This document shows, piece after piece, positions 1 through 9,750 of a DNA stretch of 64,000 nt. Both the position numbers and the translations under genes were made by a program. Location of the stretch: assembly GCA_910578465.1 (NCBI GenBank), contig CAJTPW010000004.1:1-64000 (forward strand), in the 5' to 3' direction. Below the pieces are notes generated by a model. That model ran no database searches. It was not told where the DNA came from and worked only from the letters and a program-made list of their open reading frames with translations. The DNA comes from an uncultured Vampirovibrio sp. (GTDB taxonomy: Bacteria; Cyanobacteriota; Vampirovibrionia; Gastranaerophilales; Gastranaerophilaceae). Within the stretch, counting starts at the first letter, position 1. The number at the start of each line of letters is the position of its first letter.

Positions 1-2906
1 TTGTACTCAAGTATAATCATTCCCCTTCCCCCTTTGCCGCCAAGGCCTCCTGTTTCATTAATAACAGCGCCACCGCCTCCTCCGCCTCCGAAGGTTCCGT
101 TCTTTCCGTTAGGAGTAGATGTTGTTCCGTTACAAGTTATTGAGCCCATTAGAGCAGTCAGGTTTCCGCCGCACCCTCCAAGCACAGGTCCGCCTATTGT
201 TCCGTCTTTTGCCTTGATATATGTTGCCCAGCTGCCGTCCGCGTTTTGATACAGTTCTTCTATGTATCCCCCGATGCCGCCGTAGGTTTCTGTTGCACCC
301 TTACCATGGACAACGGCGTTTTCATCGCTTTTAAAATTAGAGTATGTGTTTGGAAGCATCTTAACTTCTGCCTGCTCCCCTATTCCCATACCCCCGTCGT
401 TTCCTCGAAGGCCGCCACGTGCAGATAATGTTTTTGTCGTACTGCCCCCTTGATATTCAATAGAAGAGGTTTTTCCGCTGCCGTCTCCTGCACTGTTATC
501 CCCGCCGTCTCCGACATTTATTTTTATCTCAGTCCCTCCTTTAATGTTTGTAAGGAGTTTTGTTATCATCTCTCCTGCTGTTCCTCCCCCTCCGTTTGTT
601 CCTCCGTATTCAAAATAGATATATCCTGCAGCACCGCTTGCTCCGATACCGAATGTTGTATCCCCTATAACAGGGCTTCCTGCACCGCCTCCGCCTCCTG
701 CACCGTAGCTGTTTCCGTTTGGAGTCATTCCGTTTTTAACAGAGTTTCCGCCTGCCCCTCCCTGTAATACTTCACCTTTAATATTTACACTTGAACCTCC
801 TGCTCCTCCAAATCCTTTGTTTAAAAGGGCAGTGGCTAAATTACCGTTTTCACCTCTGTTTGAATTAGCAGCAAATGATGTTCCTGTCCAGTTATCAGAT
901 ATTGTATTACCGCTTCCTATTGCAACTGTAGGACGGGAATTACCGCCATAGGAAGGTGTTGTTTCAGCACTTGAATACTGCCCTCCGAAACCTCCCAAGG
1001 CTTGGGCTATTATTGTACCGCTTGCACTGCCTCTTCTGATATTTGTTGCATAACCAGGATTGCCGTTCTTTCCTGCGGCAGCCTGAGTATTCCCTCCGTT
1101 TCCTATTTCAAAATACAATGTTTCCCCGGGAGTAACATCAATTTCGCCCACAACTATCTGCCCTGCACCCCCTCCCCCTGAACCATTGGCAGGCAATGAA
1201 TAATCACATTTCAACGCAGGATATGTGTAGTAGAGACGAAGTGCACCAGGTTTACCAGAATTGCCTGCAGTGCCGCCATCACAATAGCTTGAACTTTTCC
1301 ATGTTGTGCTGGCTCCTATCTTTCCACCAATTCCACTGGCGCTATCAGAGGCAGAAGTACCGCTTACACCGCCATATCCTCCTCCACCACCCCCACCGCA
1401 AGGCAGGCTAGCCATCAGACCGCTTAAGCCATCTGCACCCTTGCCAACTCCTACGGTTGAACTAAACCTAATACCACCATTACCATAGACACCTTGGATA
1501 ACAATGTTTGTAGCAAGCTTACCTCCTCCGCCACCTCCTCCGCCACCAGAGCCGTAGCCACCACCGCCACCACCTCCGCCAGAAAGCACATAGGTTCCAG
1601 CTCCTCCGCCACCTCCTCCGCCAACCTGAAATAATATACTACCAGATATGCCAGAAGCCGTAGAAATTGTTGTAGGGCCTCCTCCTCCACCTCCACCTCC
1701 AGAGCCTGCACCAACACAAGTAACAGTTCCGCCTCCTCCACCACCACCCCAAATTCCACCAAAACCGCCAGTTCCTCCGATATACCCGGCTATATTTGTA
1801 CCCTTTCCACCAGAAGATGTATTTTGGGTTCCGTTTCCATTGCCACCTGGATAAGCATTTAAATTATAAACACAGTGCGGAGAAGTTGTAACGCCATCAC
1901 CACCTTTTCCGCCATACATTCCTCCGCTAGCACCACTTGTGATTGTCCCGTGAGCTGTACCATATTGACCACCAGGACTACCTCCACCGCCACCAGCAGC
2001 ATACCCGCCCGAAATACCTCCTCCGCCACCTCCTCCGCCTACTTTAACATAAATAGTTGAAGGCAAATTATCTTGTAACTGGATATTTTCAACATACCCA
2101 CCCGACCCACCTCCACCTGCAAACCCATTTCCTCCCCTGCCTCCACCGCCACCCCCGCCGCAGGCGGTGACAGAAACTGCTACTTTACCCGGGGTGTAGC
2201 TTTGACCGTCTGATACACCAGTCCATGCGGTTTTACCGCTTGCTATACAAGCTTCATTCAGTTCCGGCACAGAAGTTGCACTGCTTGGAATTGTAAAAGT
2301 ATGTTCACCGGCTGTTAAAAAATCTTTATACGTATTTCCGTCGCCGCCCGCAGGAATTGTTGCTGTGCCTGTACCGAGACCTCCACTGGCGCCGCCACCT
2401 CCGCCGCCGAGCATGAATACGCGTAGTTTTGTAACACCTGCGGGGACAGTCCATGACCTTGATGTTGTTACTTCCTGTTTTCCGTAGAATGAATTACCTC
2501 CTGCTCCTCCTCCGCCAATGAGGGTAGCTTTTATCATATTAACGTCACTTGGTATGTTAAAAACTTTATCTTCATCTGCAGCACCTGTATATATTTGAAT
2601 AATGGCGTCTTTATCATACTGTGCAGCGCCAACACCTGAAACATTTATCTTTGCTTCATCCATTCTCTTTGTCATAACTGGTGCTAATGCAGCCAGCAAT
2701 AATGACGCCACAAGAAGTGCCATCAACATTTCCACCAATGAAAACGCCGCGTGTTTTTTGAAAATATCAGTCAATGCCTGACCTGTCGGGGTGTTGTCCA
2801 AAGATTGGGTTTTTGCAACATCCTCTTTTAATCTTCCTTCGGCAAAAAAGCTTTTATGCTGCCGAAAACAATTTTGCCAAAATTGGCACAACAAAATTTC
2901 TTTCAT
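1..2906 (-). CDS. Glycine-rich type IV prepilin-like surface protein (partial, runs off left edge)
   Basis: One reading frame stays open from an ATG at 2906 (AAAGG ribosome site 8-9 nt upstream) to the window edge, giving 968 codons without a stop. Residues 55-80 are a class III (prepilin) signal: F55-S-L-V-E59 followed by a hydrophobic helix to about residue 75. Glu at mature position 5 is the hallmark residue; position -1 is Ala rather than Gly, and the 54-residue leader is long. From about residue 125 the protein is dominated by glycine runs (often 6-9 in a row) alternating with short beta-type segments such as GYIYFEYGG and MIILEY. This predicts a pseudopilin-anchored, glycine-rich surface or exported protein. 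The exact role is unknown. The proline-rich frames on the plus strand are antisense shadows of the glycine codons. Confidence 0.85.
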   Translation of the reverse strand, partial: MKEILLCQFWQNCFRQHKSFFAEGRLKEDVAKTQSLDNTPTGQALTDIFKKHAAFSLVEMLMALLVASLLLAALAPVMTKRMDEAKINVSGVGAAQYDKDAIIQIYTGAADEDKVFNIPSDVNMIKATLIGGGGAGGNSFYGKQEVTTSRSWTVPAGVTKLRVFMLGGGGGGASGGLGTGTATIPAGGDGNTYKDFLTAGEHTFTIPSSATSVPELNEACIASGKTAWTGVSDGQSYTPGKVAVSVTACGGGGGGGRGGNGFAGGGGSGGYVENIQLQDNLPSTIYVKVGGGGGGGGISGGYAAGGGGGSPGGQYGTAHGTITSGASGGMYGGKGGDGVTTSPHCVYNLNAYPGGNGNGTQNTSSGGKGTNIAGYIGGTGGFGGIWGGGGGGGTVTCVGAGSGGGGGGGGPTTISTASGISGSILFQVGGGGGGGAGTYVLSGGGGGGGGYGSGGGGGGGGGKLATNIVIQGVYGNGGIRFSSTVGVGKGADGLSGLMASLPCGGGGGGGYGGVSGTSASDSASGIGGKIGASTTWKSSSYCDGGTAGNSGKPGALRLYYTYPALKCDYSLPANGSGGGGAGQIVVGEIDVTPGETLYFEIGNGGNTQAAAGKNGNPGYATNIRRGSASGTIIAQALGGFGGQYSSAETTPSYGGNSRPTVAIGSGNTISDNWTGTSFAANSNRGENGNLATALLNKGFGGAGGSSVNIKGEVLQGGAGGNSVKNGMTPNGNSYGAGGGGGAGSPVIGDTTFGIGASGAAGYIYFEYGGTNGGGGTAGEMITKLLTNIKGGTEIKINVGDGGDNSAGDGSGKTSSIEYQGGSTTKTLSARGGLRGNDGGMGIGEQAEVKMLPNTYSNFKSDENAVVHGKGATETYGGIGGYIEELYQNADGSWATYIKAKDGTIGGPVLGGCGGNLTALMGSITCNGTTSTPNGKNGTFGGGGGGGAVINETGGLGGKGGRGMIILEY

Positions 2907-3043
2907 TTCTGTAACCTTTTTTTACGATAAAACAATTTCAAATTAAATTTAGATAAAACAATTTCTTAATTAAAAATATAGCATATTAAATTTTCATTTT
3001 CAAATAATTTATTATAAAACGTTTGAAAAGCAGCCCAAAAACC

Positions 3044-5296
3044 TTATCTTGTAAGGGTTAAAAGCACATCCTGCGGGTAAACTTCGTTCAAAACACCCTT
3101 TGTTGCGGCAAGAATACAAAATTCAACGCTCTCGCCTTCTTGTATACCGAGGTCTTCAAAGGAAATTGCAATTTCAATTGTGTCACGATATGCATAATTT
3201 ACCCTTTTTAGAAGCTGGGATATCCAAAGACCGCCGAAAGTTGATTTTGCAAGGTCTAAGGGAAGCATTTCCGTGTCGTTAAAAGAGAAAGACACTTCGT
3301 GTGTGAACTGGTTTTCAATAATCGGATAGATATTTTCTGTTTTGCTTACAGTTCTTACGGGGCTTAGAATGTTCTGGTTTTCACTTCTAAAATATAAGAA
3401 AATCTGGTTTCTTAAAAAATGTTTCGAATTTGTAATATTTTTTCTGTTTAATTCAAATTTAAAGTAAACATTTGTATCGTCACTGCCGTAATAAATTCCT
3501 TTTATGGTTTTTTCAGCGGAAAATGTCGGGCTGTCAGGGAGGAAGATATACCCTGCGTCTGCCCAATTATCGACACTGTCGTCGATAACGCCGTCAATAA
3601 TGGGCGAAATTGATCTTTTCGGTTCTCTTACAGGTTTTCCTATGATTGAAATCAAAGGAATATCAAGATACCCCGGGTGCGGTTCATTTAGTATTTTGTA
3701 TACATTTTTTAAGTGTGCCCTGAAAAGGTAATCGAATATGTGGTCATTTCCTGATTCGTTCGGCTCTCCGTACCACCAGAACCAATCGGAGCCCTGTGCA
3801 ATAAAAATTTCCTGTTTTGCTTTATTAATCAATTCTTCTGCGGCGGCTTTTGCCTTCGGGTTTTTAGCCTCCGATAAAAGCCTTTTTTTAACTTCCTCAA
3901 GCTTTGTTCTTGTTTTATCAAGATAGAGCCACGCGACGTTTTTTGTGGGCTCTCCTATCCAGAGGTCAAAATTTCTGTTTATCCAGCTTCCTGACGATAA
4001 TTCTTCAAGAAGAATGGGCTCTGATTTTTCCAAGAATTCACTTACAAGAACCGTTTCAAGGCTGGGGTCGTTTTCTATCAGGGAATAGAGAGTGTTTAAG
4101 AATTCTTCGCCGTCATTCGGATAGCTTTCCCAGCAGTTTTCCCCGTCCATTGCAATTGTTAAAAGGTGTTCTTCCTTTGGCGAATTTTCAAGTTTGTTTT
4201 GAATGGTTTTTATTTTTTCATAAAAATCATTTGCCGCAATTTCGCCTTCATAATTTCCGTATCCGAAACCTACAAGGTTTGCAAAGAAAGAATCCGCAAA
4301 AATTATGTTTGTTTTGGTGTCATCTTTTAATTTGTAGTTTGCACAAAGGTCGTAAGGGTCTTCAAGGTTTCCTTCAAAATCTCTTGTAAATTCTTTTTTA
4401 ATTGAATTTGCAAGTATGCCTTCATCTGCAACCGTCCATCTTACATCAAGGTCGGATAAAAGTTCTATTGCTTTTTTGCTTATGCACTGTTCAGGGAGCC
4501 AGACGCCTTTAGGTCTTTTTCCGAAAAATTCTTCAAATTTATCAAGACTTTTTTTAGTTTGTTCAATGGCGTCTTCTTCCATCAATTTCGATTTTTCGGG
4601 AAGATTTTCAGAATATTGATATTTATCTTCATTAATGTCTAAAAGCAGAGGTAAAATTGGGTGATAGAAAGGGTTTGTGGAAATTTCAATCTTGTTTTGG
4701 TTTTGAAATTTTTTGTATAAATCGGGAAGTTTTTTGAAAATTTCAAGTTGGATGTTGAAAATTTCTTTCCTGTCTTCAAGTGTATAGCCCTGTTCTTTAT
4801 CCATAAGCTTTGATAAATTAGGAAACATTTCAACGAATTTTTTATCTATCCAGCAAAGGGTAAAATTTGCCATGATATCAGCATATTCCTGATTATCAAA
4901 GGCATCTGTGCTGATATTTTCTTTTGAATATCTTTTATTGTAAAGGCTTGCATAATATGGCCTTTTTAAAATCATGTTGGCATAGTTTGCGTCAAAGAAG
5001 TGTTGAAGAATAAAATTTTTATCTTCAATATTAAGTGTGTCAACATCGCTTATTAAAAGTCTTGAGTGAATATCATGGTTTCCTTGCAGATATCTTTCGA
5101 TTGAACCTACAAGAACGGGGGAAATATTAAAATTTAAACGGATATTTTTGAAATTTTCAATGCGCCAGAGCATGTCATAGTAATCTTTTGAACTATGAAG
5201 TCTCACCCAGGGCATTAAGAAATCTTCATTATAATTTTCCTGATAAATAGGCTGGTGAAAATGCCAGATGAATGCTATGTTTAACTTCTTTGTCAT
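3044..5296 (-). CDS. Glycoside hydrolase family 57 protein (alpha-amylase / glucanotransferase type)
   Basis: A 750-aa cytoplasmic enzyme predicted to act on alpha-glucans such as glycogen. GH57 signatures are in the expected order: HFHQP at 12-16 (region 1), GNHD at 72-75, WLPEQ at 266-270 with E269 at the usual nucleophile position, and MDGENCWE at 383-390 with D384 at the usual acid position. The GSW...W stretch that follows about 60 residues later is also typical. After about residue 540 a beta-rich C-terminal domain replaces the shorter tail of classical GH57 amylases, as in longer cyanobacterial-type members. No signal peptide is visible. It stands alone downstream of the EAL gene, separated by a strong hairpin. 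Substrate (amylase, branching or transferase) cannot be fixed from the sequence. Confidence 0.9.
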   Translation of the reverse strand: MTKKLNIAFIWHFHQPIYQENYNEDFLMPWVRLHSSKDYYDMLWRIENFKNIRLNFNISPVLVGSIERYLQGNHDIHSRLLISDVDTLNIEDKNFILQHFFDANYANMILKRPYYASLYNKRYSKENISTDAFDNQEYADIMANFTLCWIDKKFVEMFPNLSKLMDKEQGYTLEDRKEIFNIQLEIFKKLPDLYKKFQNQNKIEISTNPFYHPILPLLLDINEDKYQYSENLPEKSKLMEEDAIEQTKKSLDKFEEFFGKRPKGVWLPEQCISKKAIELLSDLDVRWTVADEGILANSIKKEFTRDFEGNLEDPYDLCANYKLKDDTKTNIIFADSFFANLVGFGYGNYEGEIAANDFYEKIKTIQNKLENSPKEEHLLTIAMDGENCWESYPNDGEEFLNTLYSLIENDPSLETVLVSEFLEKSEPILLEELSSGSWINRNFDLWIGEPTKNVAWLYLDKTRTKLEEVKKRLLSEAKNPKAKAAAEELINKAKQEIFIAQGSDWFWWYGEPNESGNDHIFDYLFRAHLKNVYKILNEPHPGYLDIPLISIIGKPVREPKRSISPIIDGVIDDSVDNWADAGYIFLPDSPTFSAEKTIKGIYYGSDDTNVYFKFELNRKNITNSKHFLRNQIFLYFRSENQNILSPVRTVSKTENIYPIIENQFTHEVSFSFNDTEMLPLDLAKSTFGGLWISQLLKRVNYAYRDTIEIAISFEDLGIQEGESVEFCILAATKGVLNEVYPQDVLLTLTR

Positions 5297-5331
5297 ACAA
5301 ATTTTATAAATTCCTATGGGAATTATAGCAT

Positions 5332-5376
5332 GGTTTTTGCGGTTTTGGCGAATTTAAGTGCCAAAACCGCAAAACC
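5332..5376. terminator. Strong hairpin between EAL gene and GH57 gene
   Basis: A perfect 15-bp stem (5335-5349 with 5360-5374, built on GCGGTTTTGGC) encloses a 10-nt loop. It lies 3' of the EAL gene and 5' of the GH57 gene, both on the minus strand. No long T-tract follows on the minus strand, so it may be an intergenic hairpin or an imperfect terminator. Confidence 0.5.
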
Positions 5377-5392
5377 GTTTTTAAAATGGTAG

Positions 5393-7714
5393 TTATGCCT
5401 GTATGTCCGCTTGTTTATCAGCTGTCTTTGGCATAAAAAGCTCCATAAAGCTGTTTATATCGACAGGTTTGCCGTATAAAAAGCCCTGTGCTATTTTACA
5501 ACCTATGCTTCTTAAGAATTCAGCCTGTTCTTCAGTTTCTATACCTTCCGCAACGGTTGTCATATTAAGCTTGTTTGCCATTTCAATGATACTGCTTGTA
5601 ACTATTTGACCTTTTTTATCCTGAATTGTGTCTTTAATAAAGCCTCTGTCAAGTTTTAGAACATCAATAGGCAGATTTCTTAACATATTTAAAGAAGAAT
5701 ATCCTGTTCCAAAATCGTCCATAGAAACCACAAAGCCAAGATCTTTTAAGGTATTTATTGTTTCCATGAAACGTTTTTCATCATTGAAACAAGCAGTTTC
5801 CGTTAATTCAAGTTCTAAGAATTTCGGGTCAATACCGTATTTTCTTGTAAGAAGAATTAATTCATCTATGAATTTATCGTTTTCCATATGAATTCTTGAA
5901 ACGTTAACGGAAATCGGGAAGAGTTTTGCGCCTTCTTTTTTCCTCGCGCTTAAAAATTCACAAGCCTGTTTCCAAACGCATTTATCCAATTCAGTTACAA
6001 AACCGTTTTTTTCAAAAAGCGGAATAAAACTCATCGGCGGAATAAGGCCTTTTTCAGGGTGTATCCATCTTACAAGAGCTTCTGCGCCTGCGAGTTCTTT
6101 TGTTTGAAGGTCAAATTTTGGCTGCAGGTACATATGGAAATGGTTTGCAGCTAAAGCACCGTGCATTTCGTCTTCAATATTTTTTTCCTGCAAAAGCTGA
6201 GCTCTTAAATTATCATCATAAAATTTGCAGATTGATTTAACGTCACTGCCCAGGCTTCTTCTTGCTATGTTTGCCCTTTCGCACATTTGTTCTATTGAAA
6301 TTGTACGGTCATTGATTAAATATATACCGAAAGAAAGTGCAAGTTTTGAATTTAAAAGTATTCCTGCAGTCTTTGCAATTTGTTGAATTGATTCGTTATT
6401 ATAAATCGTAATGTCATCAATAACTTTATCGATGAAATATTTAGAGATAAATTCTTCTCTGTCATATTCATAAAGTACCATAAATGTTGAAGCATGGTCT
6501 CTAGCACAGGTGCTTTTGGGCAAAAGGTTTTTGTTTAATATTGCGTTGAAATCTTTTAAAATTTTATTTGCATTTTCAACACCGAAAAGTTCATTAATAG
6601 CTTTAAATTTTGTAATTTCCGCGCAAATCATTGCATAATTTTTATTCGGGTTATTATCAAGAAATTCGCGTGCTTTTATTAAAAACTTGTTTTTGTTGTC
6701 GCATTCTGTGATTTTATCTACAAATGCAATATCGTAAATAATGTTTTCATGACGTCTTAAAAGATTATTGCTGTAGTATAAAAGTGCAAGCAGCAATATA
6801 CTGACAAATATAACTATAATTACAAGACCCGTTAAAAGTTTGTCTATATGAAGCATTAAGACATTTATGGGCACCATTGTCATAACATAGCGCTGGGGTG
6901 AATCTATCATTGCAAATGAAGCAATATATTTTTGTCCGTTATATCTGAATGTAAATGTGCCGTAGTCTTCTTCTGCGAGATAGCCCAAGATTTCTTCTTT
7001 TGTCTTTTTGATGAATTTTATATCGCGATTGAAGAAATTTTTCGCAGGGTTTTTATCTCTTGCAGGTTTTATCAGGAAATCTCCTTCTTTGTTTATAATA
7101 TAAGAATATCCCTGTTTGTTATAGTTATTAAAACCTAAAATTTTAATATATTCATCGGCATAAATTTGCGCACCCAGAACGCCGCTGATTTTGCCGTCTT
7201 TTCCATGGACAGGCACTCCGAATTCATTTACATACCGTTGAGGAAATTCATCATTAAGTTTGGTTTCTGCAAAAACAGCCGTGCCGGATATAGCTCTTAA
7301 AAAACGTTCTTCCCCTGACCAATCGGAGGTTTGAAGTCTCCCCGTATCGTTTTGAAAACGTATTGTTTTCCCGTTCGGGTATGCAAAAACAAGCCTGTGG
7401 AAATCATAATCTGCGATGTGTGCCAAAAGAAAATCGGAGATTTCATCGTCATTATAATGTTGTGCGCTTGCTGCAAGTTTTGCGGATAGAATGTTCAGTT
7501 CGTTAATTGAAGATGTAATTCTGCCTCTTAAGTTTGAAGCAGCTTGCATCACGCTTTGTTCCAAATATTTTTCGGCGGAAACACGTTCTTTTGTAAGAAT
7601 ATGGTTTACAAAAACTATTGCAAGGATTACCATTGCAATAGTGATAATTTTTATTGCTGCATAAATTTTGACAATTTTTTGTTCTTTTTCTTTATAAAAA
7701 TCTAAACTAAACAA
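5393..7714 (-). CDS. Membrane c-di-GMP phosphodiesterase: Cache sensor, degenerate GGDEF, active EAL
   Basis: A 773-aa inner-membrane signalling protein. A transmembrane helix (about 17-38) and a second (about 294-315) bracket an extracytoplasmic Cache-like sensor. A GGDEF domain follows (about 325-500), but its signature is replaced by DHAST at 406-410, so it is not expected to make c-di-GMP. The EAL domain (about 515-765) keeps the known metal and catalytic residues: E545 of EAL, N604, E636, D666-D667, K687, E723 and Q743. It should hydrolyse c-di-GMP, perhaps tuned by the sensor or by GTP binding to the dead GGDEF. The start is a TTG (7714) with AGGAG placed 6-7 nt upstream; no ATG is available nearby. 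Confidence 0.92.
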   Translation of the reverse strand: MFSLDFYKEKEQKIVKIYAAIKIITIAMVILAIVFVNHILTKERVSAEKYLEQSVMQAASNLRGRITSSINELNILSAKLAASAQHYNDDEISDFLLAHIADYDFHRLVFAYPNGKTIRFQNDTGRLQTSDWSGEERFLRAISGTAVFAETKLNDEFPQRYVNEFGVPVHGKDGKISGVLGAQIYADEYIKILGFNNYNKQGYSYIINKEGDFLIKPARDKNPAKNFFNRDIKFIKKTKEEILGYLAEEDYGTFTFRYNGQKYIASFAMIDSPQRYVMTMVPINVLMLHIDKLLTGLVIIVIFVSILLLALLYYSNNLLRRHENIIYDIAFVDKITECDNKNKFLIKAREFLDNNPNKNYAMICAEITKFKAINELFGVENANKILKDFNAILNKNLLPKSTCARDHASTFMVLYEYDREEFISKYFIDKVIDDITIYNNESIQQIAKTAGILLNSKLALSFGIYLINDRTISIEQMCERANIARRSLGSDVKSICKFYDDNLRAQLLQEKNIEDEMHGALAANHFHMYLQPKFDLQTKELAGAEALVRWIHPEKGLIPPMSFIPLFEKNGFVTELDKCVWKQACEFLSARKKEGAKLFPISVNVSRIHMENDKFIDELILLTRKYGIDPKFLELELTETACFNDEKRFMETINTLKDLGFVVSMDDFGTGYSSLNMLRNLPIDVLKLDRGFIKDTIQDKKGQIVTSSIIEMANKLNMTTVAEGIETEEQAEFLRSIGCKIAQGFLYGKPVDINSFMELFMPKTADKQADIQA

Positions 7715-7968
7715 CTATAATCTCCTTTTTGGCACTATAGTTAAATCATACCTTTTTTAACGCTTTTAGGCAATAATTTTGAGGATGAATCATAGAAAAG
7801 AACTAAATTCACTCTGTTTGTTTTAATGGTGGAGTTTGGAGTATGCCAAGCACCGTGCTCTAAAATTTTGAAAATCGTAGAAATCCTTTCCCAACAATGG
7901 ATTTGTTTGTGTACTAAAATCCAAAACACTGAATTAACAGGGAAAAAAGAGGGAAAATTTTACTAATG
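7715..7968. other. Gene-poor junction at left border of accessory island
   Basis: This 254-bp stretch separates the core-like EAL gene from the first island gene. It holds one 62-codon minus-strand frame (7741-7929) with no ribosome site and no recognisable family. I see no tRNA or copy of the ssrA 3' end here, which would mark an att site. Confidence 0.4.
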
Positions 7969-9450
7969 CTATAAAAGTTCGGTTGCGTTATATATTTGCG
8001 GCTCAATTTCAACCATTTTTTCTTTAGAGATTTTGTTAAATTTTTCTTGAAATGTTACTGCAAAAGTAAAATATAAAATGGCAGAACGTGTATATCGAAA
8101 CATTTCCATAGTTATACTTTCCAAGTCGTTTTTTGTAATAACTTTTGCATAGTCATATTTATTATTCCATATTGAATGCGGATAATCAGCAATCCTAACC
8201 CAATTGTGTTCAAAATCATTTCTTAAAATTCTTAAACAGGATGCATTTGGGTTTGGGGCTTTCCAATTCTTTGTTTTATTTATATCAGTTAAATCACAAG
8301 AAAGCCAATATAAAGAATCAATAAACGGATTCTCTAAATGGCAGCATTTTTGTCGAATCCAACTTGAAGTAAATGAACATTTTTCATCATAAATCTCAAA
8401 ATATTGATTTAAGAGCATTGCTAAACTATCCAGCACACTAAAACAAAGTTTAAATGCTATCTTGAAATTTTCAGTATTGGTTGAATAATCCACGAAATCC
8501 AATGTATCAATTAAATATAATTCATTTTCAAGCCAACTTGGATAAGCCGCATTTATAGCACAATATAATAAATATCGTGCTTTACAGTATCTGTTTTTAA
8601 TGTCAGAAAAAGCCGAGCTAAAGAATGGACCCTCACCTGCTTCAATAATGTAATTGGGAAATTGTAGTATATCCTTAGCAGCCATCAGCGTATTTGTAAT
8701 GTCGTTCATAGGATTTAAAAATAATAAGTTGTCAAGACACCAAATTCTATAGTTTAATTCTTCAGAGGTTTCGTAACAAATACCCTCAGACATTTTGTTG
8801 AATGACTTAAAATACCTTTGCATTTTCTCACCATATTTTAAAAAGTCTACAATGTCAGGTTTATGCCGAATATCATTTTTAATGCCTGGGTGTTGAATTT
8901 TATCCGAGTTTTGCCTTAAGGATTTTAAGAGCTTATATGCCATAAAATTATAATATTCAGAATGACTGGGATCATTTAAAAATTGGGATAACCATCTTAA
9001 AGTTAAAGCTCTTCTATATGGTGCAACAAAATTAGCATCGTTTGGCAAATTGAAATTATAATCAAAAGTCCAAAAATAATTGGCTTCAATAACCCTGCAA
9101 AAAGCATTAAGTGAATTAGCAGTATTTGTTTGAATTTCAAGCAAATTATTTGGGTATGAATTTTCGTTAATTTTTGATAGTGCTTTTCTTAAATAATTTA
9201 GTGCAAGTATATTATTTTCAGGAAATATGTTTTTACGCCAATTTCCGACAAATTCGTTTGTCAATTTAGCTTTTTCAGTATATAAATTTGATAAACAATA
9301 CAAAATATGTGAGATAACAGTCTCATCATCATTATTTTGTTCCTCTAATTTTAAAAGATTTTCAATCGTTAAATCAATTTGTGCAATATCGCCAGATTCT
9401 ATTGCTCTGTCGCATTCCTTTGCAAAATTATCAATTAAAGTTCTATCCAT
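7969..9450 (-). CDS. LA2681-type HEPN domain protein (putative RNase effector)
   Basis: A 493-aa, mostly helical protein with no signal peptide or membrane segment. The N-terminal half (to about 330) looks like helical repeats. The C-terminal half matches the LA2681-like HEPN family, with the helix around DFVDYSTN, the SSWIRQKC region and the motif R410-N-D-F-E-H415, which fits the catalytic Rx4H of HEPN ribonucleases. HEPN proteins of this type have been predicted computationally to act in defence or abortive infection. No antitoxin or nucleotidyltransferase is adjacent. It opens the accessory island, followed by a RhuM scrap and an HNH nuclease on the same strand. Confidence 0.75.
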   Translation of the reverse strand: MDRTLIDNFAKECDRAIESGDIAQIDLTIENLLKLEEQNNDDETVISHILYCLSNLYTEKAKLTNEFVGNWRKNIFPENNILALNYLRKALSKINENSYPNNLLEIQTNTANSLNAFCRVIEANYFWTFDYNFNLPNDANFVAPYRRALTLRWLSQFLNDPSHSEYYNFMAYKLLKSLRQNSDKIQHPGIKNDIRHKPDIVDFLKYGEKMQRYFKSFNKMSEGICYETSEELNYRIWCLDNLLFLNPMNDITNTLMAAKDILQFPNYIIEAGEGPFFSSAFSDIKNRYCKARYLLYCAINAAYPSWLENELYLIDTLDFVDYSTNTENFKIAFKLCFSVLDSLAMLLNQYFEIYDEKCSFTSSWIRQKCCHLENPFIDSLYWLSCDLTDINKTKNWKAPNPNASCLRILRNDFEHNWVRIADYPHSIWNNKYDYAKVITKNDLESITMEMFRYTRSAILYFTFAVTFQEKFNKISKEKMVEIEPQIYNATELL

Positions 9451-9540
9451 ATAATATCTTCTTTATTTTGTTACACAAATTTTAAATTTACTATTAACTG
9501 CTAAAGTCTTTAACAATTAGGCTTTAATCAAACCTACCTT

Positions 9541-9656
9541 CTAAAAAAATTGATATGAGCACTTACTTTTTGTTTTATAGTTTGAAATAGCTAAACCATT
9601 TGATTTTGTGATAGTTAAACTGCTTCATTTTCAAATTTTACATTGATCTTTATTTT
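9541..9656 (-). pseudogene. Decayed fragment of a RhuM-family gene
   Basis: Reading the minus strand from 9656 gives KINVKFENEAV, stop, LSQNQMV, stop, LFQTIKQKVSAHI. This parallels the intact start of the RhuM gene at 16681 (KIDVKFENETVWLSQNQMVQLFQTTKQNVSAHI), and the DNA is also clearly alike. Two in-frame stops and loss of the rest mark a remnant. It sits between the HEPN gene and the HNH gene. Confidence 0.8.
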
Positions 9657-9750
9657 ATCAATTATAACATACACAAAACACTTAATATAAAAATAAATAA
9701 TATAACAGACAGGAGCTAAAAGCTTAGTTACGGCAGGATGTTGTTCAAAC

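Noticed and set aside
1451..1762. 103-codon minus-strand frame rich in Val and Glu
   Set aside because: It is an alternative frame within the long glycine-rich gene, which is open through the same region with a sensible start.
1..2060. Proline-rich or Ser/Thr-rich frames on the plus strand
   Set aside because: They are antisense to the glycine codons of the minus-strand prepilin-like gene and lack ribosome sites.
7741..7929. 62-codon minus-strand frame
   Set aside because: No ribosome site, no known motif and uneven composition; kept only as part of the gap description.
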